From Ramlibacter sp. (GTDB taxonomy: Bacteria; Pseudomonadota; Gammaproteobacteria; Burkholderiales; Burkholderiaceae_C), in contig NZ_JARXAB010000098.1 in assembly GCF_029866045.1 (NCBI RefSeq), positions 1 to 32,178 on the forward strand: a DNA stretch of 32,178 bases, written 5' to 3'. Numbering within the stretch: position 1 is the stretch's first letter; each line of letters opens with the position of its first letter. Both the position numbers and the translations under genes were made by a program. The notes beneath the pieces were generated by a model. That model worked only from the letters and a program-made list of their open reading frames with translations. It ran no database searches and was not told where the DNA came from. Shown in pieces: positions 6,951 through 14,644 of this stretch.

Positions 6951-7322
6951 GGCGTTTCCGTTTCCGTTGGCGTTGGCGTGGCACGCGTCGGGTGCGCAGC
7001 AGGGGCCCGGCGGCTTCGATGCGGGGGCCCTTCGGGCTTCCTTGCGGTGCTCGGTCGCCAGGGGCACGCGAGGCAAACTCGCCCTTTCAGGGCTCAAACA
7101 TGCCTCGCTCTTCGGCCCCCAGCGCCCTCCGCTCCTCAGCCCCGCATAGGCGCCGCCGAACCCCTGCCGCACACCCGACGCTTAGCTCTGTCGAAGGGCG
7201 CTTCAGCGCCACCTGTGGTGACCTCGTTTGGGTGGGCTGAGGGACCGCCGGCAACAAGCCTCCCGAACGAGGGAAGCGGCGGGCGTGCGCCCGGGACAAG
7301 TGGCAAGCGCTGCTGATACCGA
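6951..7322. other. Intergenic region without a convincing gene; short repeats
   Basis: About 370 bp between the DUF1624 gene and the end of the monooxygenase gene. Directly after the stop codon there are hexamer repeats (CGTTTC twice, CGTTGG twice; 6953-6976). GGCGCT-TC-AGCGCC at 7197-7210 forms a small perfect stem. Short frames are open on both strands but are Arg/Pro/Ala-rich and show no family features. It may hold a dispersed REP-like element or decayed sequence. I see no RNA gene. Confidence 0.4.
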
Positions 7323-8432
7323 TTAGGCAGTCTGTCCCGCTGCGATGGCTGCATTAACGCGAGGCATAACCTGCTCGGCCATCAACTGCATCGAGCGGCG
7401 TCCTAATTTCTCGTCGACCCAGTCCATGCCCGCGTAGACAAGCTCGCCGAAGTCTCCAGTTACCTCGCGCAATGCCAGGATTTCATCGACCACCTTGTCG
7501 ACGCTGCCGCTGATACAAAGACGCTCAATCACGGCGTCCACCGTGATCTTTTCGTCCGCCTCCTCGCGCGTTTCCTTGAAAACCTCATGCCGGTTGGACT
7601 TACGCAGCTTTGATAAGAGTTGGTGGTAGTAAAAGCGATAAGGACTGTTCGCATCCGCGCCGCCATAGGCAGCGGCTACCTTATCGTCGTCCGCGACGAA
7701 GATGCTGCGAGCAACTCGCCATTGAGCCGGGTCGGCTAGTTGACCAGCATTTTGCTTTCCTTGCGCATAGTTGCCCCAGTGAGTCTTGACCCATTTAGGC
7801 AGCAAGAAGTTGGCCGACATCGGGTGGAAATCGCGCTCACCCATGGCGATCACGCCTTTGGAAAAGGGTGCCACAACCGTGCCCACGATCTCTGGGCGCG
7901 GCCTTTGGTAAGGCTTCTGCATAACCCCGGTCCCCAGATCCAGGGCCAGGGACTTTTGGGTGGTGACCTTGAAGCGGTTGTCCGGAAAATCGATGTCGTA
8001 CGGCGGCTCACGCTCCCAGATAGCCAAGATGACATCAATGGCCTCCGCAAACAATTTATTGCGGTCCTGGCCCAAAATGCCAATCGCCTCGGCATCGGAT
8101 GCGAGTGCCCCAGGACTTACGCCAAAGATGAAGCGCCCCTGAGCGAGGTGGTCGAACATTGCAGCCTGCGCTGCAATCAGCGTGGGGTGCATCTGTGACA
8201 AATTACAGGTCCCGGAGGCAAGCTTGATGTTGCGTGTGCTGTGAATGAGTGTCGCAAGAAACATCAAGCTGTTCGTGACGTTTTCAGCCTGGTCTGATAG
8301 GTGCTCTCCAACGAATGCGTCATGAAAGTTGAGCTGGTCCGCCAGGATGATTGCTTCCCGGTCCTCACGAAGCGTCTGTGTCGGGTTGCGGTGCAATGGG
8401 TGCATCGGCATCATGAACATTCCTAGCTTCAT
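7323..8432 (-). CDS. LLM-class flavin-dependent monooxygenase (luciferase-like)
   Basis: A 369-aa bacterial-luciferase-like TIM-barrel protein. MKLGMFMMPMHPLHRNP is the typical first strand, followed by ADQLNFHDAFVGEH, HPTLIAAQAAMFDHLAQGRFIFGVSPGA and a C-terminal VDEILALREVTGDFGELVYAG. Family members use FMNH2 (or F420H2) and O2 for Baeyer-Villiger or related oxygenations; related proteins include limonene 1,2-monooxygenase-like and diketocamphane-type enzymes. A flavin reductase gene lies 57 bp upstream on the same strand, so this should be the oxygenase component of a two-component system. AGGA 7 nt before the ATG supports the start. Codons are visibly more AT-rich than in flanking housekeeping genes. 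The substrate is unknown; neighbours suggest a cyclic carboxylic or keto compound. Confidence 0.88.
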   Translation of the reverse strand: MKLGMFMMPMHPLHRNPTQTLREDREAIILADQLNFHDAFVGEHLSDQAENVTNSLMFLATLIHSTRNIKLASGTCNLSQMHPTLIAAQAAMFDHLAQGRFIFGVSPGALASDAEAIGILGQDRNKLFAEAIDVILAIWEREPPYDIDFPDNRFKVTTQKSLALDLGTGVMQKPYQRPRPEIVGTVVAPFSKGVIAMGERDFHPMSANFLLPKWVKTHWGNYAQGKQNAGQLADPAQWRVARSIFVADDDKVAAAYGGADANSPYRFYYHQLLSKLRKSNRHEVFKETREEADEKITVDAVIERLCISGSVDKVVDEILALREVTGDFGELVYAGMDWVDEKLGRRSMQLMAEQVMPRVNAAIAAGQTA

Positions 8433-8489
8433 TCACTTTTCCTAAAATTTAGATTTGATGGGGGCCTGCCTGTCTAGGCGGCTAAAGAC

Positions 8490-9044
8490 CTAGATGTTGG
8501 GCGAGGTTTTTTTGAGTTCATACGGTTGGGCGGTCAGGTACTTCCCGCCTCCGAAGATCAGTGAACTGCGGTTACTGTGCTCGATCTTCTCCACCCGTCC
8601 CAAGAACACCGCATGGTCGCCGCCGGGAAATCTGTCCTCAGAGGCGCATTCCAAGTAGGCGGCGCAGCCTTCGATCAATGGTAGGCCGCCGATTCCAGCG
8701 CGCATGGCCACCCCTGTGAACTTGTCGTCCGATGAACCGGCAAAGCGCCTAGAAATATCAATCTGGTCATCCGCAAGGATATTCACTGCGAATCGCAATG
8801 CATCTCGGAACACGGGGTAGCTAGGCGCAGTAAGTGACTGGCTCCAAAGAATCAATGGGGGATCAAGCGAAACCGAGCTGAAGGAATTGGCTGTGAGGCC
8901 GTAAGCCTTCCCGTTTTTGTCGATGGTCGTAATCACGGTGACGCCGGTGACGAAACTGCCAAGAACCTTGCGCAGGGAGTGAGGATCGATCGCAGGTGCA
9001 GGTGCGTTAAGCGCTCGCGCCGTTGCGGCGAGGTCTGTCTTCAT
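8490..9044 (-). CDS. Flavin reductase, partner of the LLM monooxygenase
   Basis: A 184-aa flavin reductase (FMN-binding split-barrel, HpaC-like). It reduces free FMN or FAD with NAD(P)H and supplies it to the oxygenase. LRKVLGSFVTGVTVITT opens the domain; GLTANSFSSVSLDPPLI is the flavin-contact segment, and GGDHAVFLGRVEKIEH contains the conserved G-D-H motif. The ATG at 9044 has AGGGG about 11 nt upstream; an in-frame TTG at 9071 gives nine extra residues and is less likely. It is the first gene of a two-gene unit with the monooxygenase and diverges from a LysR regulator across a short AT-rich region with a LysR-type site. Confidence 0.9.
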   Translation of the reverse strand: MKTDLAATARALNAPAPAIDPHSLRKVLGSFVTGVTVITTIDKNGKAYGLTANSFSSVSLDPPLILWSQSLTAPSYPVFRDALRFAVNILADDQIDISRRFAGSSDDKFTGVAMRAGIGGLPLIEGCAAYLECASEDRFPGGDHAVFLGRVEKIEHSNRSSLIFGGGKYLTAQPYELKKTSPNI

Positions 9045-9107
9045 GCTTCTGTACACCCCTACTGGCTGCAAAATTGCTTTTTGTTCTTGCGCATGTTAAG
9101 GACCAGT

Positions 9108-9127
9108 AATAATTAACAGAAATTATT
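9108..9127. promoter_or_regulatory. LysR-type operator candidate in divergent region
   Basis: AATAATT (9108-9114) and AATTATT (9121-9127) are a perfect 7-bp inverted repeat with a 6-bp spacer, containing the T-N11-A core typical of LysR-type binding sites. A second, wider inverted repeat, ATTAAC (9112-9117) and GTTAAT (9140-9145), overlaps it. It lies between the flavin reductase and lysR starts, where LysR proteins usually bind to control themselves and the divergent operon. Confidence 0.55.
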
Positions 9128-9163
9128 TGAAATGATAAAGTTAATCAAGTTCCCTAATAAGAC

Positions 9164-10099
9164 ATGGTCGACACGCTACTTCGCCTAAAGCTCTTCGTTG
9201 CGGTGTACGAAGAGCGTTCGTTCACCGCGGCGGCGGTTCGTGAAAACTCCACGCAGTCCGGCGTCACCCAGCACGTGCGAAAACTGGAAGACCAGTACGG
9301 CGTGAAGTTGTTTTTGCGTGAGGTGGGAAACGTTGTGCCTACGCCCGCAGGCGAGGCCTACTACCGGGGTTGTGTGGAGGTGCTGCGCGCTCACGAAGAG
9401 GTGCGCCTTACCATCCGGGACTTTGGCGAGAGCCTGGATGGCCAAGTGGTTTTGGGCCTCACGCCAACCATGACGCGGGGCGCCCTGGCCCCTGCACTGG
9501 CCCGATTCAAGAAGGAGCACCCCAACGTGGCGGTCCGCGTCATCGACGCCTACAGCGACATCGTGATAGCCAAGTTGCGCGCAGGCGAGCTGGATTTCGG
9601 CATCGTGCCCGGTTTCAGCTCCGAAGTGGGTCTTCGAAGCGAGCTGTTCGCACGTACGCCCGAGTTTCTGGTGAGCGGACCGCAGTCGCCGCTGGGTCTG
9701 AAGCACCGGGCGCCGGTGCGCTTGTCGACGCTGGGGCCACTCAAGCTGGTGGTGCCCAGCATGCTCCAGGTGCGGCGCACGTACCTCGAGCGTTACCTCG
9801 CGGCGACCGGCACCGTGGTGGCCGAGCGCATGGAGATCGATAGTTCGCTGGCTGCGGTGGATTTCGTGAGTCAGACCGATTGGGTGGCTGTACATCCAGG
9901 CATTGCGATGATGCGCGAGATCGAAAACAGGCAGCTCATCATCAACCCAATTGTTGGGCCAACGCTCTCGCTTGAACTGTTCCGCATCGAGCGGGCTCGC
10001 ACTCCGCTGTCGCGTCCCGCCATTGTCTTTCTGGATATCCTGAAATCCTGCTCAGACGCGCTGAGCGCTTCGGCCGACCGCCTTCATCAGGAATGTTGA
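9164..10099 (+). CDS. LysR-family transcriptional regulator
   Basis: A 311-aa LysR-type regulator. The N-terminal winged helix-turn-helix is at residues 1-60 (LLRLKLFVAVYEERSFTAAA, then STQSGVTQHVRKLEDQYGVKLFLR). The rest is the co-inducer-binding domain (from about residue 90: GQVVLGLTPTMTRGALAPAL). It diverges from the flavin reductase/monooxygenase pair and precedes the hydrolase/CoA-transferase operon, so it is the probable local activator of both, responding to a pathway metabolite. The ATG at 9164 follows AT-rich DNA without a clear Shine-Dalgarno sequence. The inducer cannot be predicted from sequence. Confidence 0.93.
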   Translation: MVDTLLRLKLFVAVYEERSFTAAAVRENSTQSGVTQHVRKLEDQYGVKLFLREVGNVVPTPAGEAYYRGCVEVLRAHEEVRLTIRDFGESLDGQVVLGLTPTMTRGALAPALARFKKEHPNVAVRVIDAYSDIVIAKLRAGELDFGIVPGFSSEVGLRSELFARTPEFLVSGPQSPLGLKHRAPVRLSTLGPLKLVVPSMLQVRRTYLERYLAATGTVVAERMEIDSSLAAVDFVSQTDWVAVHPGIAMMREIENRQLIINPIVGPTLSLELFRIERARTPLSRPAIVFLDILKSCSDALSASADRLHQEC

Positions 10100-10145
10100 T
10101 CCCGCCAATCAACCAAAATCATTTCCTGGAAGGTGTGTAGATCCC

Positions 10146-10151
10146 TAAGAT
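10146..10151 (+). promoter_or_regulatory. -10-like box 6 nt before the hydrolase start
   Basis: TAAGAT (4 of 6 matches to TATAAT, including the conserved TA and final T) ends 6 nt before the ATG at 10158. There is no Shine-Dalgarno sequence in TTTTAC between them. It repeats the leaderless geometry seen at 1694 and 3404. No convincing -35 is visible. Confidence 0.35.
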
Positions 10152-10157
10152 TTTTAC

Positions 10158-10967
10158 ATGACACCCCGCCACCCCCAATGCAAAGAATCTTTTTGCGAGA
10201 CCACCAGCGGTCGCATCCACTACGTTGAAGCGGGCGAAGGCCCCACGTTGTTGCTGTTGCACAGCAATGGTTGTTCGTTGCACGAGTTTGCGAGCGTGAT
10301 GGCGGGACTATCGCAACACCACCGCTGCATCGCGTGGGATATGCCGGGCCACGGCGATTCGGACAATCCGCAGGGGCACCAATCCATTGAGGACTACGCC
10401 GAAGCCGTGCTGGCGTTCATGGATGCGTTGGGCCTGAAGAAGGCGCATGTGTGCGGCGCTTCGGTGGGCGGCTTCATCGCGATCGCACTTGCCGTAGCCG
10501 CGCCTTCGCGGGTGGCGGGGGTGGTGATTGCGGAGGCGGCGTTGCGCAGCGAGGCGGACTGGGCCGGTCAGTGGTTGCGCATTGAAACCATGTTTTCGAT
10601 CCCGACACAGACCTACGAGGAGGTCGCACCCCGTTTTCGTGCGTTCGATCTCGATTTGCTGAAACGCTGGAACATCGACCGCCACAAGGCCGGCGGTTGG
10701 CGCATGGTGGATGTGATGTGGGCCATCCGACAATACAAGGCCGCCGATCAGCTTCGCTTGTTGAGCAAGTCGGGTGTGCCGGCGGTGGTGTTGATGGGCG
10801 ACCGTGGACCGGTGATCTCTTGCCGGTCGGACTATGAAGCGCTGCTGCCCGATGCAGCGATCCAAGTGGTCGACAACGCGGGTCACTTCCCCATGATCGA
10901 CGATCCACAGGCTTTCGTGAGCGCGTTGCAGGTCGGGATGGCCGCAGCGACTTCTGCTGCAGCGTAG
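10158..10967 (+). CDS. Alpha/beta hydrolase (enol-lactonase-like)
   Basis: A 269-aa alpha/beta-hydrolase-fold protein. The nucleophile elbow GASVGG has Ser102; the acid is probably Asp215 (VLMGDRGPV) and the base His243 (NAGHFPMIDDP). The oxyanion region is LLLLHSNGCS, followed by WDMPGHGDSD. Length and motifs fit the PcaD/3-oxoadipate enol-lactonase group or related C-C hydrolases. The immediate neighbours (CoA-transferase subunits 10 bp downstream and a carboxymuconolactone-decarboxylase-domain protein) make a lactone- or ring-cleavage-product hydrolase the best guess. It may open a lactone made by the divergent monooxygenase; that link is inference. The ATG lacks a Shine-Dalgarno sequence and sits 6 nt after a -10-like TAAGAT. 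Confidence 0.85.
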   Translation: MTPRHPQCKESFCETTSGRIHYVEAGEGPTLLLLHSNGCSLHEFASVMAGLSQHHRCIAWDMPGHGDSDNPQGHQSIEDYAEAVLAFMDALGLKKAHVCGASVGGFIAIALAVAAPSRVAGVVIAEAALRSEADWAGQWLRIETMFSIPTQTYEEVAPRFRAFDLDLLKRWNIDRHKAGGWRMVDVMWAIRQYKAADQLRLLSKSGVPAVVLMGDRGPVISCRSDYEALLPDAAIQVVDNAGHFPMIDDPQAFVSALQVGMAAATSAAA

Positions 10968-10976
10968 GCCACGTCC

Positions 10977-11693
10977 ATGATCCAGAAGATCGTTGCCTCG
11001 GTAGCCGACGCGTTAAGCGGCATCGAAGACGGTGCCACTGTGCTCATCGGCGGCTTCGGTACCGCTGGTGTTCCCGTTGAACTGATTGACGGACTGATCG
11101 AAATGGGCGCGCGCGAACTCACCGTGGTCAACAACAACGCCGGTAACGGTGAGCAGGGTCTGGCCCGGTTGCTCCAGGCGGGGCGAGTGCGCAAGGTCAT
11201 CTGCAGCTTTCCGCGCTCAGCCGACAGCCATGTGTTCGATGCGCTGTACCGAAGTGGTCGCATCGAGCTGGAGCTGGTGCCGCAAGGCAACCTGGCCGAG
11301 CGCCTGCGCGCCGCTGGGGCGGGAATCGGTGCCTTCTTCACGCCCACCGGCTTTGGCACAGAACTCGCTAACAACGCCGATGGCTCGCCGAAAGAAACAC
11401 GTGTCATCGACGGCAAAGCTTATGTGCTGGAGTTCCCCATCGTAGGCGACGTGGCACTCATCAAGGCCGAGCGCGGCGACCGTTGGGGCAATCTCAGCTA
11501 CCGCAAGGCTGCGCGCAACTTCGGGCCAGTGATGGCCACAGCGGCCAAGCGAACCATTGCCAGCGTGTATGAAATCGTTGAACTAGGCGGCTTCGACCCC
11601 GAGGCCGTAGTCACACCCGGCATCTATGTGAGCGCCTTGGTCCAGATACCTCGCGTGGCCACTCAGGCCGGTGGCTTCAAGGCGGCTGTATGA
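10977..11693 (+). CDS. 3-oxoacid/3-oxoadipate CoA-transferase, subunit A
   Basis: A 238-aa alpha subunit of a family I CoA-transferase. GATVLIGGFGTAGVPVELIDGL is the conserved N-terminal CoA-binding segment; LVPQGNLAERLRAAGAGIGAFFTPTGFGT is the signature of the PcaI/ScoA group. The enzyme moves CoA from succinyl-CoA (or acetyl-CoA) to a 3-oxo acid so that it can enter thiolytic cleavage. It starts 10 bp after the hydrolase gene and its stop overlaps the subunit B start as ATGA. Similarity to PcaI is family-level; whether the acceptor is 3-oxoadipate or an analogue is unknown, so no gene symbol is given. Confidence 0.9.
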   Translation: MIQKIVASVADALSGIEDGATVLIGGFGTAGVPVELIDGLIEMGARELTVVNNNAGNGEQGLARLLQAGRVRKVICSFPRSADSHVFDALYRSGRIELELVPQGNLAERLRAAGAGIGAFFTPTGFGTELANNADGSPKETRVIDGKAYVLEFPIVGDVALIKAERGDRWGNLSYRKAARNFGPVMATAAKRTIASVYEIVELGGFDPEAVVTPGIYVSALVQIPRVATQAGGFKAAV

Positions 11694-12370
11694 GCTACAC
11701 AAGAAGAACCAAGGACGAACTGGCCCGCCGCGTGGCGCAAGACATCCACGACGGCGCCTACGTGAATCTGGGCATCGGTCAGCCGACCCTAGTTGCCAAC
11801 CACTTGCCCCGGGGCATCGAGATCGTGCTGCACAGCGAGAACGGCATACTCGGTATGGGCCCAGCGCCCGTTGCCGGCGAAGAAGACTACGACCTCATCA
11901 ATGCCGGCAAACAACCCGTGACCTTGCTGCCCGGTGGCGCGTTCTTCCACCACGCCGACAGCTTCGGGATGATGCGTGGGGGCCACCTGGACATCTGCGT
12001 GCTCGGCGCGTTCCAGGTCTCGGCCACCGGCGATCTGGCGAACTGGACTACGGGCGAAGCGGGTTCGATCCCCGCCGTGGGCGGCGCCATGGACTTAGCT
12101 GTAGGCGCGAAGCAAACCTGGGTGATGATGGATTTGCTCACTCGCACCGGCCAGAGCAAAGTGGTGCAGCAATGCAGCTACCCGCTTACGGGCATTGCTT
12201 GCGTGAAGCGCATCTACAGCGACCTGGCCACGCTGGCTTGTACCCCCGAAGGATTGCGGCTCATCGACAAGGTCGAAGGGCTCTCGCACGTTTCGTTGGA
12301 AGCCTTGGTGGGGTTGCCCATCGCGCCCGCGGATGGATTCGCTCGCACATATCACCCGGAGACCTCATGA
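11690..12370 (+). CDS. 3-oxoacid/3-oxoadipate CoA-transferase, subunit B
   Basis: A 226-aa beta subunit. The catalytic glutamate that carries the CoA thioester is Glu50 in the S-E-N-G motif (LHSENGILGMGP), followed by the GAFFHHADSFGMMRGGHLD and GGAMDLAVGAKQ blocks typical of PcaJ/ScoB. The start overlaps subunit A (ATGA, 11690-11693) and the stop overlaps the next gene (ATGA, 12367-12370), so all three are translationally coupled. A and B should form the active heteromeric CoA-transferase in the cytoplasm. Confidence 0.92.
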   Translation: MSYTRRTKDELARRVAQDIHDGAYVNLGIGQPTLVANHLPRGIEIVLHSENGILGMGPAPVAGEEDYDLINAGKQPVTLLPGGAFFHHADSFGMMRGGHLDICVLGAFQVSATGDLANWTTGEAGSIPAVGGAMDLAVGAKQTWVMMDLLTRTGQSKVVQQCSYPLTGIACVKRIYSDLATLACTPEGLRLIDKVEGLSHVSLEALVGLPIAPADGFARTYHPETS

Positions 12371-13200
12371 CAAAAGACTATGGCTTAAACGATGAAGGCG
12401 AGAGCCTGCACCCCGATGAAGTGCTGGCACGCGCGCTTAAGCGACGCGGCGATATCTTCGACCAGTTTAAGGTACTCATCCGCGAATCGGCCCCCACCTA
12501 CGACTTGATCTCGAAGACGGCGGGCTACGTTCACCACTACACCGGAAAAACGGGCTCTCAGCAGCAGCTTTCTGGCGTGATGCGCGAGTTGATCACGCTG
12601 AGCATGCTTGCCGCGAAGGCTGAACACGGTTTCACTCCCAACCACGTTCGGCGTCTCTACAACCTGGGCGTGACCAATGTGGTGATGCTCGAGGCCGCGG
12701 CTGCCATGGCAGCGGTGACTGGCTGGACCACGGTGGCCCATACGGCGGCGGCCATCTTGGTGGCGAATACGCCCGACTACCCGTTTGGCTCTATGCCCCC
12801 CGGCGGCGAACCTAAGGAGCTGGTGCCGTTCCCTGAAATGGAGCAAGGCCGCAGCCAGGACGGCACCGTGTCCGACAACGAGCGCGACCAGGACGAGTAC
12901 GCCTATATCGCCGCGCTGGACCCCGAGCTTGCCCGCGTGGCCGCGCGTTGGGTGAACCATTGCTTGACACCCACGCCAGCCGCGCGCCTGGGTGCTGGCC
13001 CACGCGAACTTGTGGCCATTGCAGCGGCATGCGCGCGCGGCGAGACCGATCTGGCTGCCCAGCACATGCTGCGCGCTTATTCCTATGGCATGACGCGCAC
13101 GCAAGTGCTGGAAGCAGTGTCATGCGTGCTGCCGATGACCGGCGCCATGACGCTGAAGATCGGCGTGCAGGCTATGCGTAAGGCCGACGCCGCTACCTGA
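12367..13200 (+). CDS. Double carboxymuconolactone-decarboxylase-domain protein
   Basis: A 277-aa protein with two CMD/AhpD-like domains. The first is at about residues 65-130 (MRELITLSMLAAKAEHGF, NHVRRLYNLGVTNVVMLEAAAAMAAVTG) and the second at about 190-275 (GPRELVAIAAACARGETDLAAQHMLRAYSYGMTRTQVLEAVSCVLPMTG). PcaC-type decarboxylases are about 130 aa with one domain, so this is an internally duplicated form. The AhpD C-x-x-C peroxidase motif is absent, favouring a decarboxylase/isomerase-like role over a peroxidase. Its frame is open from 11671, but the upstream stretch is a shadow of subunit B; the ATG at 12367, coupled to the CoA-transferase stop, is the start. The actual reaction is unknown. 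Confidence 0.82.
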   Translation: MTKDYGLNDEGESLHPDEVLARALKRRGDIFDQFKVLIRESAPTYDLISKTAGYVHHYTGKTGSQQQLSGVMRELITLSMLAAKAEHGFTPNHVRRLYNLGVTNVVMLEAAAAMAAVTGWTTVAHTAAAILVANTPDYPFGSMPPGGEPKELVPFPEMEQGRSQDGTVSDNERDQDEYAYIAALDPELARVAARWVNHCLTPTPAARLGAGPRELVAIAAACARGETDLAAQHMLRAYSYGMTRTQVLEAVSCVLPMTGAMTLKIGVQAMRKADAAT

Positions 13201-13230
13201 GTATTCCAAGAGGACAAATAAGGAGACAAC

Positions 13231-14199
13231 ATGACACCCCGCAGAACCGCCCTTGCATTCCTTCTGGCCGCACCATTGGTCGCATTCGGGCAGGCAGCTC
13301 CTTGGCCGAGCGGCCCCATTGCCGTTATCTCGCCCGTGCAGGCGGGCTCTGCGGGTGACACTTCGCTGCGGTTAGTCTTGCAGAAGATGTCGGAGAACAT
13401 GAGCCAGCCCTTCGCGGTCGAGAACATGGCCGGTGCTGCCGGCATGATCGGATTGGACAAGTTGTCGCGCGCCCGTCCCGACGGAACCACGATCGGTGGA
13501 ATCAGCGACAGCACGCTCACCTACGTACCTATCATTCAGAAGCGCGTCAACTTCAATGCCCTCGATACGCTGGATCCTGTGGGCATCATCTCTGCCAGCA
13601 CCTGGGTGCTCGTGGCCCATCCGTCGGTAGGCGTTAAGACCGTGGGGGATCTGGTGGCCAAGGCAAAGGCCCGGCCAGGTCAGTTGAGCTATGCGTCGGG
13701 CGGCATGGGCGGGTCACACCACGTGGTGATGGAGATGTTCAAGTCCGTCACGGACACCCGCATTTTGCACATTCCGTACCGCGGCGCCGGGTTCGCCTTG
13801 GCAGATGTTCAGGGGGGACAGGTACAGGTTATGTTCTCGGCCTTGTCGGTGGCGCTCGGGGCCATCGAAGCGGGCAAGCTGGTGCCATTGGCCGTGGCCT
13901 CGACAGCGCGTACGCCCTTGCTGCCGCAGGTCCCCACGGTGGCTGAAGCTGGGGTGCCGGGCTTTTCGTTCTCGACCTGGACCGGTATGCTTGTGCCTAA
14001 GGGCACTCCGCCTGCGACCATTGAAAAGCTAAACCAGGAATTGAATAAGGCCCTGCGGGACCCTCAGGTGTCCTTGAGCCTGGCCAAACTGGGCGCCACA
14101 CCTCGACCGGGCACGCCGAAGGATCTGGGCGAACTGATCCAGACCACCAACACCAAGATGGCTAAAGTCATCCGGGAGTCGAACATCCAGGGTGAGTAG
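13231..14199 (+). CDS. Bug-family (tripartite tricarboxylate transporter) solute-binding protein
   Basis: A 322-aa periplasmic receptor. The signal peptide spans roughly residues 1-22 (MTPRRTALAFLLAAPLVAFG). Family features: the ENMAGAAGMIG loop, ARPDGTTIGG, YASGGMGGSHHVVMEMF and HIPYRGAGFALADVQGGQVQVMF. Bug proteins bind small carboxylates and pass them to TctA/TctB permeases or act as sensors; many in Burkholderiales are orphans, and no tctAB gene is near. AAGGAGACAAC directly before the ATG is a strong Shine-Dalgarno sequence. It lies 30 bp after the CMD-domain gene, in the same probable operon, so its ligand is probably the substrate of this pathway. Confidence 0.92.
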   Translation: MTPRRTALAFLLAAPLVAFGQAAPWPSGPIAVISPVQAGSAGDTSLRLVLQKMSENMSQPFAVENMAGAAGMIGLDKLSRARPDGTTIGGISDSTLTYVPIIQKRVNFNALDTLDPVGIISASTWVLVAHPSVGVKTVGDLVAKAKARPGQLSYASGGMGGSHHVVMEMFKSVTDTRILHIPYRGAGFALADVQGGQVQVMFSALSVALGAIEAGKLVPLAVASTARTPLLPQVPTVAEAGVPGFSFSTWTGMLVPKGTPPATIEKLNQELNKALRDPQVSLSLAKLGATPRPGTPKDLGELIQTTNTKMAKVIRESNIQGE

Positions 14200-14644
14200 C
14201 CAAGCAGGGCGGAGTGGATGCACCGCGTGGTGGTCACAGTTCGACGAAGCGCAACGTTCTTTTGAAGAGCAGCATGGGGGCCGGTCTGGAGTTGTGCATG
14301 GCTGTTGATGCCAAGCCGATTGTCGAAGCAATCGCAGGCGTCCAGGCGCTGGAGAAAATTCCTCGGGGCTCGGGTGATTGGATTTCCTATCTCCAGGTGA
14401 AGTGCCCTCGTCATCAGAAGCCGACGGCGGCCCGCGCGGCTCCGCTGGTGATGCATGTGGCCGGAAGATCATTCTTGGATCGCCAGCCAAATCATGATTG
14501 GTAGTGATGGCGCCGATCAAACTGGCCGATAGAGTGCCGCCACGCTTGATACCCCCGATCAGATCAAATAATGAGAGTGCGGAAAAGCCCGCTGGTAAAT
14601 TTGTCACAGCATCCGCCGAGTAAACACCAGCGAAAGGAGACAAC
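14200..14644. other. 445-bp spacer between two Bug genes; no convincing gene
   Basis: This interrupts an otherwise tight operon. Several frames are open: a 96-codon plus-strand frame at 14214-14504 and minus-strand frames reaching back into the first Bug gene. None shows a recognisable motif or supported start. Base composition is less GC-biased than in the flanking genes. It could be decayed coding sequence or a long untranslated region with its own promoter for the second Bug gene. I see no transposon ends. Confidence 0.4.

Noticed and set aside
6951-7322. Small genes in the spacer after the DUF1624 gene
   Set aside because: Open frames on both strands are Arg/Ala/Pro-rich, lack ribosome sites and show no family features.
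11671-12366. 5' extension of the double-CMD gene (509-codon frame)
   Set aside because: This part lies over CoA-transferase subunit B in another frame, is Arg/Pro-rich and shows no domain; the ATG at 12367 with ATGA coupling starts the conserved protein.
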